A stretch of 64,000 nt of DNA from Tiliqua scincoides (GCF_035046505.1 NC_089822.1:265495024-265559023), one strand, 5' to 3'; shown: positions 10,302 to 21,624, numbered from the stretch's first letter. A program made the numbers and translations. The notes: a model not told the origin generated them from the sequence alone.

Positions 10302-10540
10302 CAGTGGCATAGCTGGAGGAGGGTGCAAAGCACTAGATTTTGCAGAGAGCCTCACTACGGCCTGCAAGCAGCTCCTTCCCCTCCTCTTCGGAGCCATTCC
10401 GGGTGGGGGGAGCAAAATGGAAGCAAATGCCTCCATTTGCTCCCCCCCACTCAGAACAGCGCTGAGGGGGAGGGGCCACTTGCACGCCACGGTGAGGCTC
10501 CCTGCAAAAGTGCTGTGCACCGGCCATAGCTACACCACTG
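10302..10540 (+). mobile_element. MITE-2 foldback element
   Basis: Starts CAGTGGCATAGCTGG and ends AGCTACACCACTG. The arms are mutually complementary over most of their length. Target duplication ACTTCTTT (10294-10301) and ACTTTTTT (10541-10548), 7 of 8 matching. Confidence 0.88.
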
Positions 10541-10910
10541 ACTTTTTTTACCAAGACCTGGAGATTTCCAATAAATCCCTGGATTCTGGATAATGTTGGG
10601 CTCCCACCTCATTTTTCCTCCTGCTGAGCTTTCGGTTTTATTGTCAATTTCATTGACTGTATACAGTATTTTTTTTTTATAACGTGTGGTCCTTGCACAC
10701 TGATCTGAATGCACTTTTGTGCAGAAAGGTATGTTTTAAGTTAAATCAAACAAATTACTGGCTCCATCACAAGCAAAAGCCTTTCACTGACCAGAAGTCA
10801 GTGGGAAGTCACCTTGGGTTGCTTAGGGCTGCAGAAGCATTGCTTTCCCACACTTAATAATGCTGTATCAGCCAACAATACCCTACCCTATAGTTGAGAG
10901 CTGTCGTCAT

Positions 10911-11042
10911 GGTTGGCAACTTTCAGTCTCGAAAGACTATGGTATAAGCCTACAGCACCCGGTATTCCCAGGCAGTCTCCCATCCAAGTACTAGCCAGGC
11001 CTGACCCTGCTTAGCTTCTGAGATCAGACAAGATCGGGCATG
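10911..11042 (-). mobile_element. 5S-rRNA-derived SINE
   Basis: On the minus strand it reads a 5S rRNA body from about nucleotide 28 of the gene (CCCGATCT) through GGATGGGAGACTGCCTGGGA and GTGCTGTAGGC. It then joins directly to the LINE-type tail with AGTCT-TTCG-AGACT and ends at GTTGCCAACC. The first 5S bases are missing. Confidence 0.92.
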
Positions 11043-11269
11043 GCTGAGGGTTCAGTTTTGTCCTCTCTTGAACCCCAAAAGCTGCCTTATACTGAGCCAG
11101 ACCTTCTGTGTGCAAAACAGGTGCTCTTGCCTCTGTTTTGTACACAGTCAATAATATCTGGTGCATGCATGTATGCATCCTTTATTTTTCTTTATAGCGA
11201 AATCATCCTCAATCGCCTGATGAGCCTCATTTAGTATCAAAAAAACTGGGGCTGGCCCAAAACCTCCTC

Positions 11270-11535
11270 ATGTCTGAAGCAATGCACCAAATGCTGACAT
11301 CCCCCTTACCTGGTACCAGCCTCTGTTTCTCCCACTCCCTGGATTGGCAGGGAAGAGGATAGCAGAGCAGAAAAAGAAGTGTGGAGGAGAGAACAGTGGG
11401 AGCTACATAGAATGTTTTCCTATCCAGTAAGGCAAAGGTGGAGCAGTACGTGGACACAGGAGGGCATCCCATGCCAGTCTGCTGCCTGAGATTCCTATCA
11501 ACCTCATGGATGGGGTAGCCCTGCAGAGAATGTGC
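11270..11535. repeat. Interspersed repeat shared with 13.1 and 36.1 kb
   Basis: Shares 'gctgcctgag' followed by 'cctcatggatgggg' and 'gccctg', and an upstream block ('ctgacatcccccttacctgg'), with the copies at 13115-13420 and about 36100-36490. Class unresolved. Confidence 0.6.
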
Positions 11536-11647
11536 ACTGGAAACAAACAATCCACATTCCACCTGCAGGAAAAGTTTCCATCACAGTGTATATTTTGTGA
11601 ATCATAAATAGACCCACAGCTAAAAGTTTGGGTGGTGGTAAAACATT

Positions 11648-11736
11648 TAGAGCACAATCCTATGCTCATTTACTCAGAAGCAAGCCCCACTGTCTTCAAG
11701 AGGGCTTACTCTCAGGAGCGCATAGGATTGCAGCAT
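11648..11736. mobile_element. MITE-9 palindromic element
   Basis: Runs from 'agcacaatcctatgctc' through 'tactcagaagcaagcccc' to 'gcataggattgcagc'. The ends are mutually complementary. Confidence 0.75.
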
Positions 11737-11922
11737 TAGTACCAAGTTGAGAATTACTAATTATCTAAGAACTCACATGAGAGAAATATATGCTCTTACA
11801 AAATAACTTCCTTTATTTATCACATCTTACATTGGAGTCAGTGCTAACTGTAGGTGATGCTGAGCAGCTTTCCTTAGAACCAGTTTGAAATCTGTCTCCA
11901 GCCCTGGATTGATACTTTGGTT

Positions 11923-12205
11923 AAGAACATAAGAACAGCCCCACTGGATCAGGCCATAGGCCCATCTAGTCCAGCTTCCTGTATCTCACAGCAGCCCACC
12001 AAATGCCCCAAGGAGCACACCAGATAACAAGAGACCTGCATCCTGGTGCCCTCCTTTGCATCTGGCATTCTGACATAACCCATTTCTAAAATCAGGAGGT
12101 TGCACATACACATCATGGCTTGTACCCCGTAATGGATTTTTCCTCCAGAAACTTGTCCAATCCCCTTTTAAAGGCATCCAGGCCAGATGCCATCACCACA
12201 TCCTG
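11923..12205 (-). mobile_element. CR1 LINE 3' end, left arm of an inverted duplication
   Basis: Reverse-oriented CR1 starting 'aagaacataagaacagcc'. Its internal part, 12106-12205, is repeated in reverse complement at 12219-12318. Confidence 0.9.
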
Positions 12206-12218
12206 TGGCAAAGAGTTC

Positions 12219-12318
12219 CAGGATATGGTGATGGCATCTGGCCTGGACGCCTTTAAAAGGGGATTGGACAAGTTTCTGGAGGAAAAATCCATTACGGAGT
12301 ACAAGCCATGATGTGTAT
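12219..12318 (+). repeat. CR1 segment, right arm of an inverted duplication
   Basis: About 100 bp, near-perfect reverse complement of 12106-12205, separated from it by 13 bp. It encodes MASGLDAFKRGLDKFLEEKS in sense, the same peptide that the left arm encodes on the minus strand. Confidence 0.92.
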
Positions 12319-12498
12319 TACGGGGTACAAGGTTCTAAAGGCAGCCTGAGTTCACACTAACCATGGTTAGCATCAATGCAGATATAACTGTGGCAGGAAC
12401 ATTAAGAACACATGTTTTCACATGGTACATAGTTCACTCCCACAAGATATGGTGACAGCAACCACCTTAGATGATTTTAAAAGAGATTAGAAAAATTA

Positions 12499-12548
12499 AG
12501 AGATTACGTTAGTCTATCAATCGAGATTACGTTAGTCTATCAACCGTA
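12499..12548 (+). repeat. Short tandem duplication
   Basis: The unit 'gagattacgttagtctatca' is present twice with one diverged copy boundary (aatc/accg). Confidence 0.75.
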
Positions 12549-12949
12549 ATCTCCATAGCTATTGTAGACAAAACTTTTCTGTTCGCTGCTGCTCTGAAGA
12601 ATTTTGAAAGACTGATGAGACAAGATTCCCCTTTGGAGATGCCAAGTTGATCCTTCCTCACCAAGATTTGGATATGTTTGACTATTCTAGCCTGAAGAAT
12701 GCTTTCCACTGGTTTGCTTCTACAGAAACATGCCAGGATTAGGTTGTGGCACTCCAAAGTTGCGCACATAAGCACTTGAGAGTGAATCCCATTGAATACA
12801 ATGAACCTTGCTTCTGATGTAGCATGCATCAGCTGAAATTCCAGCTGATTTCCAGCTGAAATCCTGGGTACATTTATAGAGTAAGCCATACTGGATACTG
12901 AGAGACCTTTAAAAAGCCATCTCTGCCCAATGTTGCATATACGCAACAG

Positions 12950-13022
12950 GGACCAAATGTGTACACCGGTGGGCCAAATGTGACCCACCGGTGGGCCAGT
13001 GTACCAAATGTGTACACCGGTG
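12950..13022 (+). repeat. Minisatellite with CACCGGTGGGCC core
   Basis: Three copies of CACCGGTGGGCC, each preceded by 'aaatgtg' plus 3-5 bases, in about 70 bp. CCACCGGTGG is itself palindromic. Confidence 0.75.
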
Positions 13023-13114
13023 GGCCAGTTCTTCATGGGTTGACATGAAAAAGCACAGGGTCAGGCCGGAAGCTGAAGACCTCCAGTTCAACTGAAAACC
13101 TCCAGGTGCCTGAG

Positions 13115-13425
13115 ACAGTGTGCCAAATGCTGACATCCCTCCCAACATGTTGATGTGCCAGCCTCTGCTCCCTGAATTGGAAAAGGGAGAGCTTGTTGGT
13201 GGGCTAGTGTTGGAGCCTTTGGGATTTGTACATGAGGAAACACGTATCTTGTGTTGGAGTCTCCTATTCCTTGGCAGTTCTGCTCCACGCTGCTTTTTCC
13301 AGTCAGGGAGTAGGAGGAGCAGTGGAGGTGAGGGGACACCCTCCGCCAACCTGCTGCCTGAGGCAACTGTCTCAGTCGGCCTCATAGATGGGCCAGCCCT
13401 GCCCAGATTCATGTACAACTCAGAT
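13115..13425. repeat. Interspersed repeat shared with 11.3 and 36.1 kb
   Basis: Second copy, containing 'ctgctgcctgaggcaactg' and 'cctcatagatgggccagccc'. A 260-codon open frame runs across it on the plus strand but shows no domain, and the repeat explains it. Confidence 0.6.
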
Positions 13426-14785
13426 CAGAGGCTTCCATTTAGGATATGCCAAAGCCAGAAGGAGTCAGGGATTGCTTTCTATCCTCTCCTTCCCTCCGCC
13501 AAGCCGGTGGCTGTTGCCGGAGGAGCAGCTGCATTAGTCTCTGGCAGGGAGAACAACAAAGCCCTTTGTGGCACCTTAAAAGGAGGGCAGGCGTTGCAGC
13601 ATCAGTGCACTGGGAGCTGCAGCGTGTCAGCGCCACGATGCCTAGAGAGGCCCATGGAAAGCAACTGCAAGGGGGACTGTGAGCAGTGCACTTCCTCTTC
13701 CTCTCTGCCTCCTCCTGGTCTCACCCCCCCCCCTTCTGCCTTTGCAATCACCCAGCTCAGCCTGCTCCATTCGGGCATTTGCATTGCTATAGATCTGAGG
13801 ATCAGGCACTTTTTGCTGCAGCCTTCAGGTGGAGGTGAGTTGTGCAAGGAGGGGGAGAGTCATTCCTTGCTGGGATGTGCCCCCTATCTGTTGTTTTCCT
13901 AGCTGGGGAGACAAAAGGAGCAGGAGAGGCACAGCAGCCAGGGACAATGGGGGAGCACAGCGACCTCCCCTTGCCAGCCTCTGTGCAGCTGCAGCTGCCT
14001 GGCCTTGGTGCAACTTGCAGGCATTTTTCATTCAGATCTCTTGTGATCAAGGCCAGGCTGGAAACTGAGGCTCTTCTCCTCTTAATGCAACCTTGATGTG
14101 GCTGCAACTGACCAGAAAAGCTGTGGCGCCAGGCACCTTTCAGGGCAACTGGATGTGAAGAAGATCATCAGCCCTGCAGACTTTTTTTCATGACCCGGAG
14201 ATAGCTGCAGGATACAGTACTGGCTGATGTCTCTGCACACTGGGTTTGCTTTTAAAAGCACAGCTGCAGAGAAGCAACTGGACAGTTGGCAACCTCTTGC
14301 CCTTCTGTCTTGGCAGTCTTGTTGGAGGCAGAAGATACAGGATAGGGTGGGAGAAGAGACTGTCTTCTCTCTAATGCCAAGTTATTGGACTATGAAAGTT
14401 GCCGACCAATCAATAAAACACCCCCCTGGCTGCCTCTTGTGGCTTTGATGTGCAGGTGAAGCTTTTCACAGCAGGAGGTAGAACATTAGCACCTGCAGCA
14501 TCTGCATAGTCCACTGCTTTCAAAAGCAGAGGTACAGAGCCTGGCTGAAAAGTTAGTAACCCATCTGTCCATCTAGCTTTAAAATATTATCATTTATACA
14601 AGGCTTTTCCCCAGAGGCTCTGCAATTCAGAGGAAATCCAAGGGGATGCTGAGCCTTTGAAAATACCCCAATAAGTAGATAAATGTGGGATTTTTTTTTG
14701 TTTTGTTCTTGTTTTTATTTTGGTTGCATCCAGTCTGAGAACTTCCTGTGTGTGCTTATATTCCAAGATTATGGGACGAAGATTG
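13426..14785. other. Long stretch without a recognised gene
   Basis: Moderately GC-rich, with short C-runs. Open frames on both strands look like chance. No finger, SCAN or RT signature and no match to the other repeats here. Confidence 0.45.
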
Positions 14786-14789
14786 TGTC

Positions 14790-14899
14790 TGTTGTCTTGT
14801 GTGCTCCCTGAGGCATTTGGTGGGCCACTGTGAGATACAGGAAGCTGGACTGGATGGGCCTTTGGCCTGATCCAGCAGGGTTCTTCTTATGTTCTTAAG
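14790..14899 (+). mobile_element. CR1 LINE 3' end, short
   Basis: Terminal about 110 bp: 'tgtgctccctgaggcatttgg', then 'gatacaggaagctggactgg', then 'ttcttatgttctta'. Confidence 0.9.
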
Positions 14900-14998
14900 A
14901 TTGACTTATCAGACTAGGAAGCTGTGGGTCCAAAACCTTTTATAAAATAGATCTTTTCCCCTTCTTTCAAATAGTTGACACCCATTATTTTGTTAGAA

Positions 14999-15687
14999 CA
15001 GGGGTGTCATGCCGGTTTCATACAGCGGGCCGCATAGCATTCATGACACCTGCTGAGGGCTGGGAGTGATGTCATTAAGCAGAAAGTGACATCATTAAGC
15101 AGACAGTGGCCAAAAAGAAGCACTTTGTTCGCACGTAGAAACTCCTTAGCTGCAAATGACAGAAGATAAAATGTGCAAATCTCAATCCTATTTTCAAGAT
15201 ATGGGACAGCCCAATCATCACATGGACTGCACTTTCAGCAGTGTTGCTTCTGCCGAGGCCTCACTTTGCAGCTCGGCGACTGATGGGCTCTGCAAAGTGT
15301 TGCATTGGCAGGAACGGCACTGTTGAAAGGCGGCCCACATTATAATTTAGTTCTCCCAGTACATCAGTGGCATCTCCTTTCTTCCTCTCTCACCCCTCTG
15401 TGTCTTTCTTTCCCCCATATTGTTCCTCACTTTATGAGGCTTCCTTCTGTCTCTGCCTCCCAGCGCTTCTGCGAAAGTGGCACTGCTAAAGGGGTGGTCT
15501 GTATAGTAACTGGGCTCTCCCAGCTTTGCCATTTCAGCAGTGCTGCTTCTGCCGGTGTAGCACATTGTATTTCAGCAACTGAGAGCAGCTGCTGGTGGTG
15601 ATAGGAGAGGCTAGTTATCCTGGGGGTTGGATAAAGAGCTTCTGCAGTTCATATCCAGCCCATGCGCCTTATATTTTGACATCTCTG
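14999..15687 (+). mobile_element. MITE-6, non-autonomous hAT-like element
   Basis: Starts CAGGGGTGTCATGCC and ends TTTTGACATCTCTG. The flanks TGTTAGAA (14991-14998) and CACTAGAA (15688-15695) match at 5 of 8 positions and differ only by transitions. Related partial copies are at about 35330-35745 and, reversed, 51008-51474. No transposase coding seen. Confidence 0.75.
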
Positions 15688-15814
15688 CACTAGAACAATT
15701 CATAGCTTTGGGTACCAACCATCTCTGACATGTTCAGGAGTGGCAATAACTGCTTGTCCCTGTAGGTCCCTGGCTGGCAGAGCAACTGACTTTTCCCAGT
15801 GTCCATATTTTGAC

Positions 15815-15925
15815 AATGCTGAAGTTGGAAAAGAAAGATTGGGGTTTCAATCCTTACTCAGCCAGGAAGCAACCTGTATGGTCTTGTGTCAGTCACTGTA
15901 TCTCAGCTTTGGTGTAATGAAAAAG
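15815..15925 (+). repeat. MIR-like (CORE) SINE remnant
   Basis: Shows 'tggggtttcaatccttactc', 'agccaggaagc' and 'cagtcactgtatctcagc', the sense-strand order of the MIR-like family. Confidence 0.5.
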
Positions 15926-16119
15926 AGAGAGAAGCACATGTAAACAAGACTTGGGAGTATAGAAGAATGGTGGCCCTGGGAAATGAGTGTTACTGAAAAC
16001 TATAGCACTATATTCAATGCTGCATGGAAGCACTGCTCTGACTTCGCTTTAGCATGGCAGTCTCCAATCTTGGAAGAGCTGCAGAATGGAAAACCCTCCC
16101 CAGTGCAACCAGAGCTTAC

Positions 16120-16300
16120 TGTTCTGCAGGGGAGCCTGCCATCTCCCCTTCCTATCTCCCCCAAGTGTTGTGCCGGCCAGCCGCGTCTGCTCGAAAATCC
16201 AGGCTCAGAGCCCACTGGAGCAACAGAATGAGGAAGTGGCTGGCCAGTGCAGTGTTTGGGGGAGACTGGAGAAGATAGCAGGCTCCCCTGAGAAATGTTA
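16120..16300. repeat. Imperfect foldback repeat
   Basis: 'ggggagcctgccatctccc' near 16132 pairs with 'agatagcaggctcccc' near 16280. The adjoining 'cccccaagtgttgtgcc' and 'ccagtgcagtgtttggggg' also pair. Arms are about 55 bp, probably a diverged foldback element. Confidence 0.55.
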
Positions 16301-16482
16301 AGCTCCATTCAAAGGGTTTCATCTTTGAAGGGTTTCAAAATGGGCACCAGATCTGACCCTCGGGCCGGGGTTTGGTGCCCCCTGCTTTAGGGTAACTGCG
16401 GGCAAAGTAAACTGCAGCAGCATGAAATGGCCCAGTAGTGGAAGCAGCCTCTTCTGCAATGGGTGCCTTCCTGGTCATAATT

Positions 16483-16945
16483 TATTTTTATTATTTATTT
16501 TATTAATTTATACCCCGCCTTTTTGCCCAACAGGCACACAAGGCGGCTTACAACACTTTAAAAAATACAACATTAAAAACAATCATTAACAACAATTTAC
16601 AATAATTAAAAAATCTAAAAACAAACAAACCCCGTGGATTTTCATATAAAAGCAAGAACACCAGCCAGCCTGTCAACAATTAAAAGCTTTTTGAAATAAA
16701 AAGGTCTTCAGTCCACACCGAAACGTTAGCAACGAGGGAGCAGTTCTCAGTTCTAAGGGGAGGGTATTCCACAGTTTGGGGGCCACCACCGAGAAGGCCC
16801 TCTTCCTGGCCGCCGCCCCTCTCACATCTCTTAGTGGCGGCACAGTCAAAAGGGCCCCCCCCAGATGATCTAAGAGCACGGGCAGGATTGTAGGGAAGGA
16901 GGCGGTCCCTCAAATACCCTGGACCCGAGCCGTCCGGAAGGCATA
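16483..16945 (-). mobile_element. L2-like LINE 3' end
   Basis: On the minus strand it encodes KRAFSVVAPKLWNTLPLELR followed by TAPSLLTF and LKTFLFQKAF, the typical C-terminal end of L2-type reverse transcriptase ORFs. This is followed by an untranslated tail with 'aaggcgggg tataaatt'. 5' truncated, with a minor frame break. Confidence 0.85.
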
Positions 16946-17106
16946 TTGCTTTTAAAGAAATGTTGTGACTTGCGGGGTGTCATGGGAAGTGTGTGTTTCC
17001 TGTGGCACCCCCCACAGTGCCCAATGGGCATGCAATTGGTTCACCTGCTTCAATTGGTATAACGATTGATCGGTGTCTGTGTTCTCTCTATCTTTTAACA
17101 TTTTAG

Positions 17107-18341
17107 TTATCGGTGGACAAATGAGTGCAAAGGAGGAGACGGCCATTGAGCAGAAAATCCCTGAGCAGATGGAGCCATGCGAGCCATTGCTGGGAACAGC
17201 GGCAGACATAGCCAGCTTTCATGAGATGCAAGGGATTTATGAGCTTCAGCACAGGCCAGAGGACCTACCGGGTGTCATCCCAGGGTTAGAAGAAGGAAGC
17301 TCTTCAGAAGGGACTTCTTACATATGCTCGGATTGCGGCAAAAGTTTCTGCAGCATACCCAGCCTCATTAGCCATCAAAAAAGGAATCATGTGGGAGAGA
17401 AGCCATACAAGTGCACCGATTGTGGGAGGAGCTTTCACCAGAGCTCAGACCTCGTGAAACACGAGAGAATCCACACAGGAGAGAAACCATATAAGTGCTC
17501 TGTGTGTGAGAAGAGGTTCAACCAGCGCTCCTACCTTATTGTCCACGAAAGGTTCCACACAGAAGAGAAGCCTTATAAATGCTACTTGTGTGGGAAAAGC
17601 TTCTGCTCTAATGCGCACCTCATGACTCACCAAAGAACCCACACTGGAGAGAGACCTTATCAGTGCCCGGACTGTGGCAAAAGATTCACTACCAGCTCAA
17701 ATTTTGTTAACCATAAAAAAACTCACACTGAGGAAAAACCGTATAACTGTTCCCTCTGTGAAAAAAGCTTCAAGCGGAGCTCCAATCTGATTCAGCACGA
17801 GAGAACCCACACAGGTGAGAAGCCCTATACGTGCCTCACCTGTGGGGAGAGTTTTGCTTCCAACTCGGGCCTTGTGAAACATCAGAGAAGCCACACTGGA
17901 GAGAGGCCTTATAAGTGTTCCTACTGTGGCAAATGCTTCAGTCAGAGCATGATACTAACACAACACGAGAGAACCCACACAGGAGAGAAGCCGTGTAAAT
18001 GCTCAGCCTGTGGGAAAAGCTTCCGTTCCAGCTCAGACCTGGTGAAACACAAAAGGATCCACACGGGGGAGAAGCCTTATAAATGCTCGTTGTGCGGAAA
18101 AAGCTTCACAACCAGTTCTGATGTCGTGAAGCACGAAAGAACCCATACGGGGGAGAAACCGTACAAGTGTGGAACCTGTGGGAAGAGCTTCAGTCAGAGC
18201 GCACACCTTATGCAGCACCAGAGAATCCACACGGGAGAGAAACCGTACACATGCCTCACCTGTGGGAGAAGCTTTACATGCAGTGCACATCTAGTGGTGC
18301 ACAAAAGAACCCACAAAGAGGGAGAGGCCTTACAAACATAA
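17107..18341 (+). CDS. Locus 2 terminal exon, 12-finger C2H2 protein
   Basis: A strong acceptor (atcttttaacattttag) precedes 17107. The frame is open to TAA at 18339-18341, about 411 codons. The first in-exon ATG lies a few codons in (MSAKEET), then an acidic linker with EQMEPCEPLLG leads to 12 complete tandem C2H2 fingers with HTGEKPY-type linkers. Contact residues (-1,2,3,6) vary between fingers, for example QSDK in finger 2, RSNQ in 6 and QAHQ in 11, so a long specific DNA target is expected. The linker aligns with the start of the locus 4 finger exon (SEQMEPPGLSLG), and the exon start phase (1) matches loci 3 to 5. No SCAN exon was found upstream on this strand. The product should be a nuclear DNA-binding regulator; its N-terminus is unresolved. 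Confidence 0.88.
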
Positions 18342-19015
18342 AGGGTTCTGATTGGCAGGCATGGGGGAGCTTTGCAAGCACATCTGGTGCAGTTGTGGAT
18401 CAGAAAGTCCATGCAGGGAGAAAGCTGATGAGGGCCCTTCCATGCTAACCTAGATCTTTATCAAACAGTTTAGAACCCATTAGAGGGGAGTTTTTAAGAA
18501 ATAGCCCTTAGTAACTCATCTAATCTTATTATGCATGTAAAAGCCCAGCTAGGAGCAAAGCCATAGAATTTTCAGACTGTAAGAAAGTATTGGCAGAAAC
18601 CTGGCCTTCATTAGCAAGATGGGTGCTAAACCCAAAGTGAGCCTGACTAGGGGCCTAGTCTGATCCAGCTTTCCAGCACCAATGCAGCCCTGAGGTAAGA
18701 CAGCAAAGGTTCCCCTGCCTTGAAGAGACCTCCATGACTGCCCCCTCCCCGCAGAATGCAGCACGTGCCCCATTGGCACGGCTGCATCCGCAACCAGAAA
18801 GCTGGATAGGATCGGGCCCAAGATTTCCTAGTGATTTGGTCATGGCAGAGCTGATGTCAACTCCCATATGAATTTTGAGGAAAGACACTTCAGGCTCATA
18901 GAAGCGCATACAGAGGAATTGCAGGAAGCAAACCACTGTGGAATAACAATCATCCGTGCAAAAGTCAACGGGGGTTTTGTGTGTGATAGTATGTAGTTCC
19001 TTTGTAATAAATAGA
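18342..19015 (+). other. Probable 3' UTR of locus 2
   Basis: Follows the stop codon without another gene. The first convincing polyadenylation signal is AATAAA at 19006-19011, giving a 3' UTR of about 670-690 bases. It includes the MITE-10 copy at about 18650-18822. Confidence 0.35.
18650..18822. mobile_element. MITE-10 palindromic element
   Basis: Left 'gatccagctttccagcacc' pairs with right 'agaaagctggatagga'. Outer words resemble those of MITE-9 (caatccta type). Related copies at about 53650-53793 and 59831-60000. Confidence 0.6.
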
Positions 19016-19432
19016 TGGTTGTTTGTGTGCATCGTATGGGCCTCCTTTAATCAAGAACACCAGTTTATGTGGCAATCTCAGTCCTGTTTGATTTTGCAGC
19101 CCACGGTTTCTAAGAAGAAGAGCTGAGCTGCACCAGATATTTTGCTTATTAATTGGTGGTGGGGGGGAGGCAATGGGATCTGGGAGAAGTTTTAGAATGC
19201 CCACCTTCCACTTAGTGGTTTGTGGGTTTGTTTTCACACTCTATTTGCTGCCTGTACTTCTGTACTTCAGAACAGAGCTTCTATTCAGCAGCCTTCATAC
19301 CATTAAAAAAACAAACAAACTGAACCAGGGTTTTCCTGCGGAGATGATCCCAGTCAGGGATGACCTGGGCAACCTGACAGTGTTAGGTGGAGAAGCACAT
19401 TTGGCTGTCTGATGACATCACAGACGATATCA

Positions 19433-19568
19433 AGGAGGACACCAGGATGCAGGTCTCTTGTTGTCTTGTGTGCTCCCTGGGGCATTTGGTGGGCCACTGT
19501 GAGATACAGGAAGCTGGACTAGATGGGCCTATGGCCTGATCCAGTGGGGCTGTTCTTATGTTCTTATG
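19433..19568 (+). mobile_element. CR1 LINE 3' end, short
   Basis: Ends in the family tail 'ttcttatgttcttatg', preceded by 'ggaagctggactagatgggc'. Confidence 0.9.
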
Positions 19569-19769
19569 ATCCATTCCCTTGGCACCTCCAGCACCCACCT
19601 ATTTTGAAACACCCCCCCCCCCCATTTCTGAGTTTTTCATAGCATGGCTGTGTTGAAATTCAACCGGTCCAGCCGTCTCTCCCTTACTGGGCCTGAGTGC
19701 ATTTGCTGCCCCTTTGTGCATTTGATGCCAGCATGGCGCCTGTTGGTGTCTCTTCCGGGTCTTATTGTG

Positions 19770-19862
19770 GGCCCTTTGGGGATAGGGAAGCATTTCTTGA
19801 TGGATTTTGCTCTGCAAACCACTTTTTGTTGAAAAGTGGTATATAAATATTGATAATGACGA
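19770..19862 (+). repeat. LINE/SINE-type 3' tail
   Basis: Contains 'gttgaaaagtggtatataaa' followed by a T/A-rich end. The same tail word recurs near 43150, 53553 and 62573, so it belongs to one old interspersed family. Confidence 0.5.
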
Positions 19863-19868
19863 TTTTCT

Positions 19869-20138
19869 GTGGTGATGGTGAAAGGCCTGGACGCCTTTAA
19901 AAGGGGATTGGACAAGTTTCTGGAGGAAAAACCATTACGGGTTAAAAGCCTTGATGTGTATGTGCAACCTCCTGATTTTAGAACTGGGCTATGTCAGAAG
20001 GCCAGATGCAAGGGAGGGCACCAGAATGAGGTCTCTTGTTATCTGGTGTGCTCCCTGGGGCATTTGGTGGGCTGCTGTGAGATACAGGAAGCTGGACTAG
20101 ATGGGCCTTTGGCCTGATCCATTGGGGCTCTTCTTATG
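19869..20138 (+). mobile_element. CR1 LINE 3' end
   Basis: Encodes LDAFKRGLDKFLEEK near its start and ends 'ggggctcttcttatg'. 5' truncated. Confidence 0.9.
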
Positions 20139-20263
20139 ATGCGGCAAGGTCTTGCAGTGGCAAAATCAAACCACTTCAAACTGCAGGTTGGAAATCACAT
20201 TTTGGAGTGCACCCTTACATTAAATTTAAAAAAATGTACGTGTACATAGGAAAGTAGCATAAC

Positions 20264-20335
20264 ATGGGAGACCGCCTGGGAATACCAGGTGCTGTAGGCT
20301 TATACCATAGTCTTTCGAGACTGAAGGTTGCCAAC
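20264..20335 (+). mobile_element. 5S-rRNA-derived SINE, truncated
   Basis: Retains the 5S 3' part from 'catgggagaccgcctggg' to 'gctgtaggctt' and the full tail with AGTCT-TTCG-AGACT. The 5' two thirds of the body are missing. Confidence 0.9.
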
Positions 20336-20689
20336 CAGAGCACAACAGGGAATAAGTGGAGCTGGAGGCCCCCATGTGCCATTTTTACTTGCAGCAGGCT
20401 ATTTTTTACTACAAGGAGCATTCCAAACTGATGTGCCCTTTCACTTCATGCGGCTGCATCAGGCGTAAACCGCCCCTTTTTGCAGCTGCTGCTTTCAGAG
20501 CTCAGGGATACTTGGTGACTTAAAAAGCAAGCAACTTTTTTGGATGAGAGGGATTCCCAGCCATTACTTGTCTTCTGACGGCTGGCCAGTATTCATGGCA
20601 CCCCCTCCCTCCACATTTGAGCACCTAAGACCACATGGGATACTATCTGTTGTTCTCTGCTTCTCTAAGGGGTGATATCCAAGTTTATT

Positions 20690-20850
20690 CCCCTTCCTGT
20701 TTTATTCTCATAACAACTCTGTACGGTACATTCGGCCGAGAGTGGGGACTAGCCCAAAGACACTCAGCAAGCCTCTGGGGCTGAGTGGGGATTTGACCCC
20801 AGGTGTCCTGAGTCCAGGTTTACTGCTCTAACCACTATCTCTCCCTACCT
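20690..20850 (-). repeat. MIR-like (CORE) SINE
   Basis: Minus-oriented. 'gggatttgaccccaggtgtc' corresponds to the tRNA-like box B region, and 'ctctaaccactat' ends it, as in amniote MIR elements. Confidence 0.65.
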
Positions 20851-20856
20851 CTCTTA

Positions 20857-21225
20857 CAATACAATACAATACAATACAATACAATACAGGTATTTATATA
20901 TCGCCTTTCTATGTCCTCAGACTTTATTCAAGGCGGTTTACTTGGGCAGGCAATTTAAATCCCCGTAGGGATTTTTACAATTTGAAAGAAGGTTTCTATC
21001 CTTCAAGAAACCACAACAATCAGATGTTTCTTTCTTTATCTGGCCGCACATTCTGGCCTCCATCCTCCCACGCTCAGAGCAGATGGAATAACTCGGCTCA
21101 GCTTGTCAGCTGCTTCAAGGTCGCACGGTGCCGGTGGCTTTGAACCGGCGACCTTCGGATGTTATCTTCAGGCAAATGGAGGCTCAACCCTCTAGCCCAG
21201 AACTCCTGCCCCCTTACCCTCCTGC
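20857..21225 (-). mobile_element. tRNA-derived SINE
   Basis: Read on the minus strand, a box A-like TGGNCTAGAGG-type word and a box B word (GGTTCAAAGCC type, near 21140) lie 30-50 bases apart. An unrelated body follows, then a tail with 'aaggcgatatataaatacc', then (ATTGT)n, seen as (ACAAT)n at the left end. A second copy is at 35758-36098. Confidence 0.75.
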
Positions 21226-21624
21226 TCTTACCACGATTTCAGCCACATGTCCTATTTGTGCACCAGAAAGAGTGGCAGGAAACAAAAGATTCTCCTGCCA
21301 ATTTGCCCTTTCTATGGGGGGGTGGGGGGGTGGGAGGCCTGCAACGTCATCAGAGAATCTTGGGAAGTGTGGAAAAGGAGAGCAGAGTGTCCTATGGACT
21401 AGTTCAGAGAAGGCAAAGAACTCTGGTAGAAGAGAACCAGAAAGCAAAGGGCACTGCAAAAGCCCCTCAAGGGGGCATGTGAGGTGAGTGGCTTGGTACT
21501 TATTTTTTGCAGTCCATGAGGAGACCATGTGGGTGACGTGTGTCACATCGTTGAGTGAGGCTCATGTGTTTCTGCCACTGAAACACAAGATAGAACAGGA
21601 AATTAGTGTGTGAGGGAGAGGGTC

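Noticed and set aside
10911-11042. A true 5S rRNA gene
   Set aside because: The 5' part is missing and the sequence runs directly into a LINE tail. All four copies share this, so it is a SINE.
13120-13902. 260-codon open frame on the plus strand
   Set aside because: No domain, low-complexity stretches, overlaps an interspersed repeat and has equally long frames on the other strand. Treated as chance.
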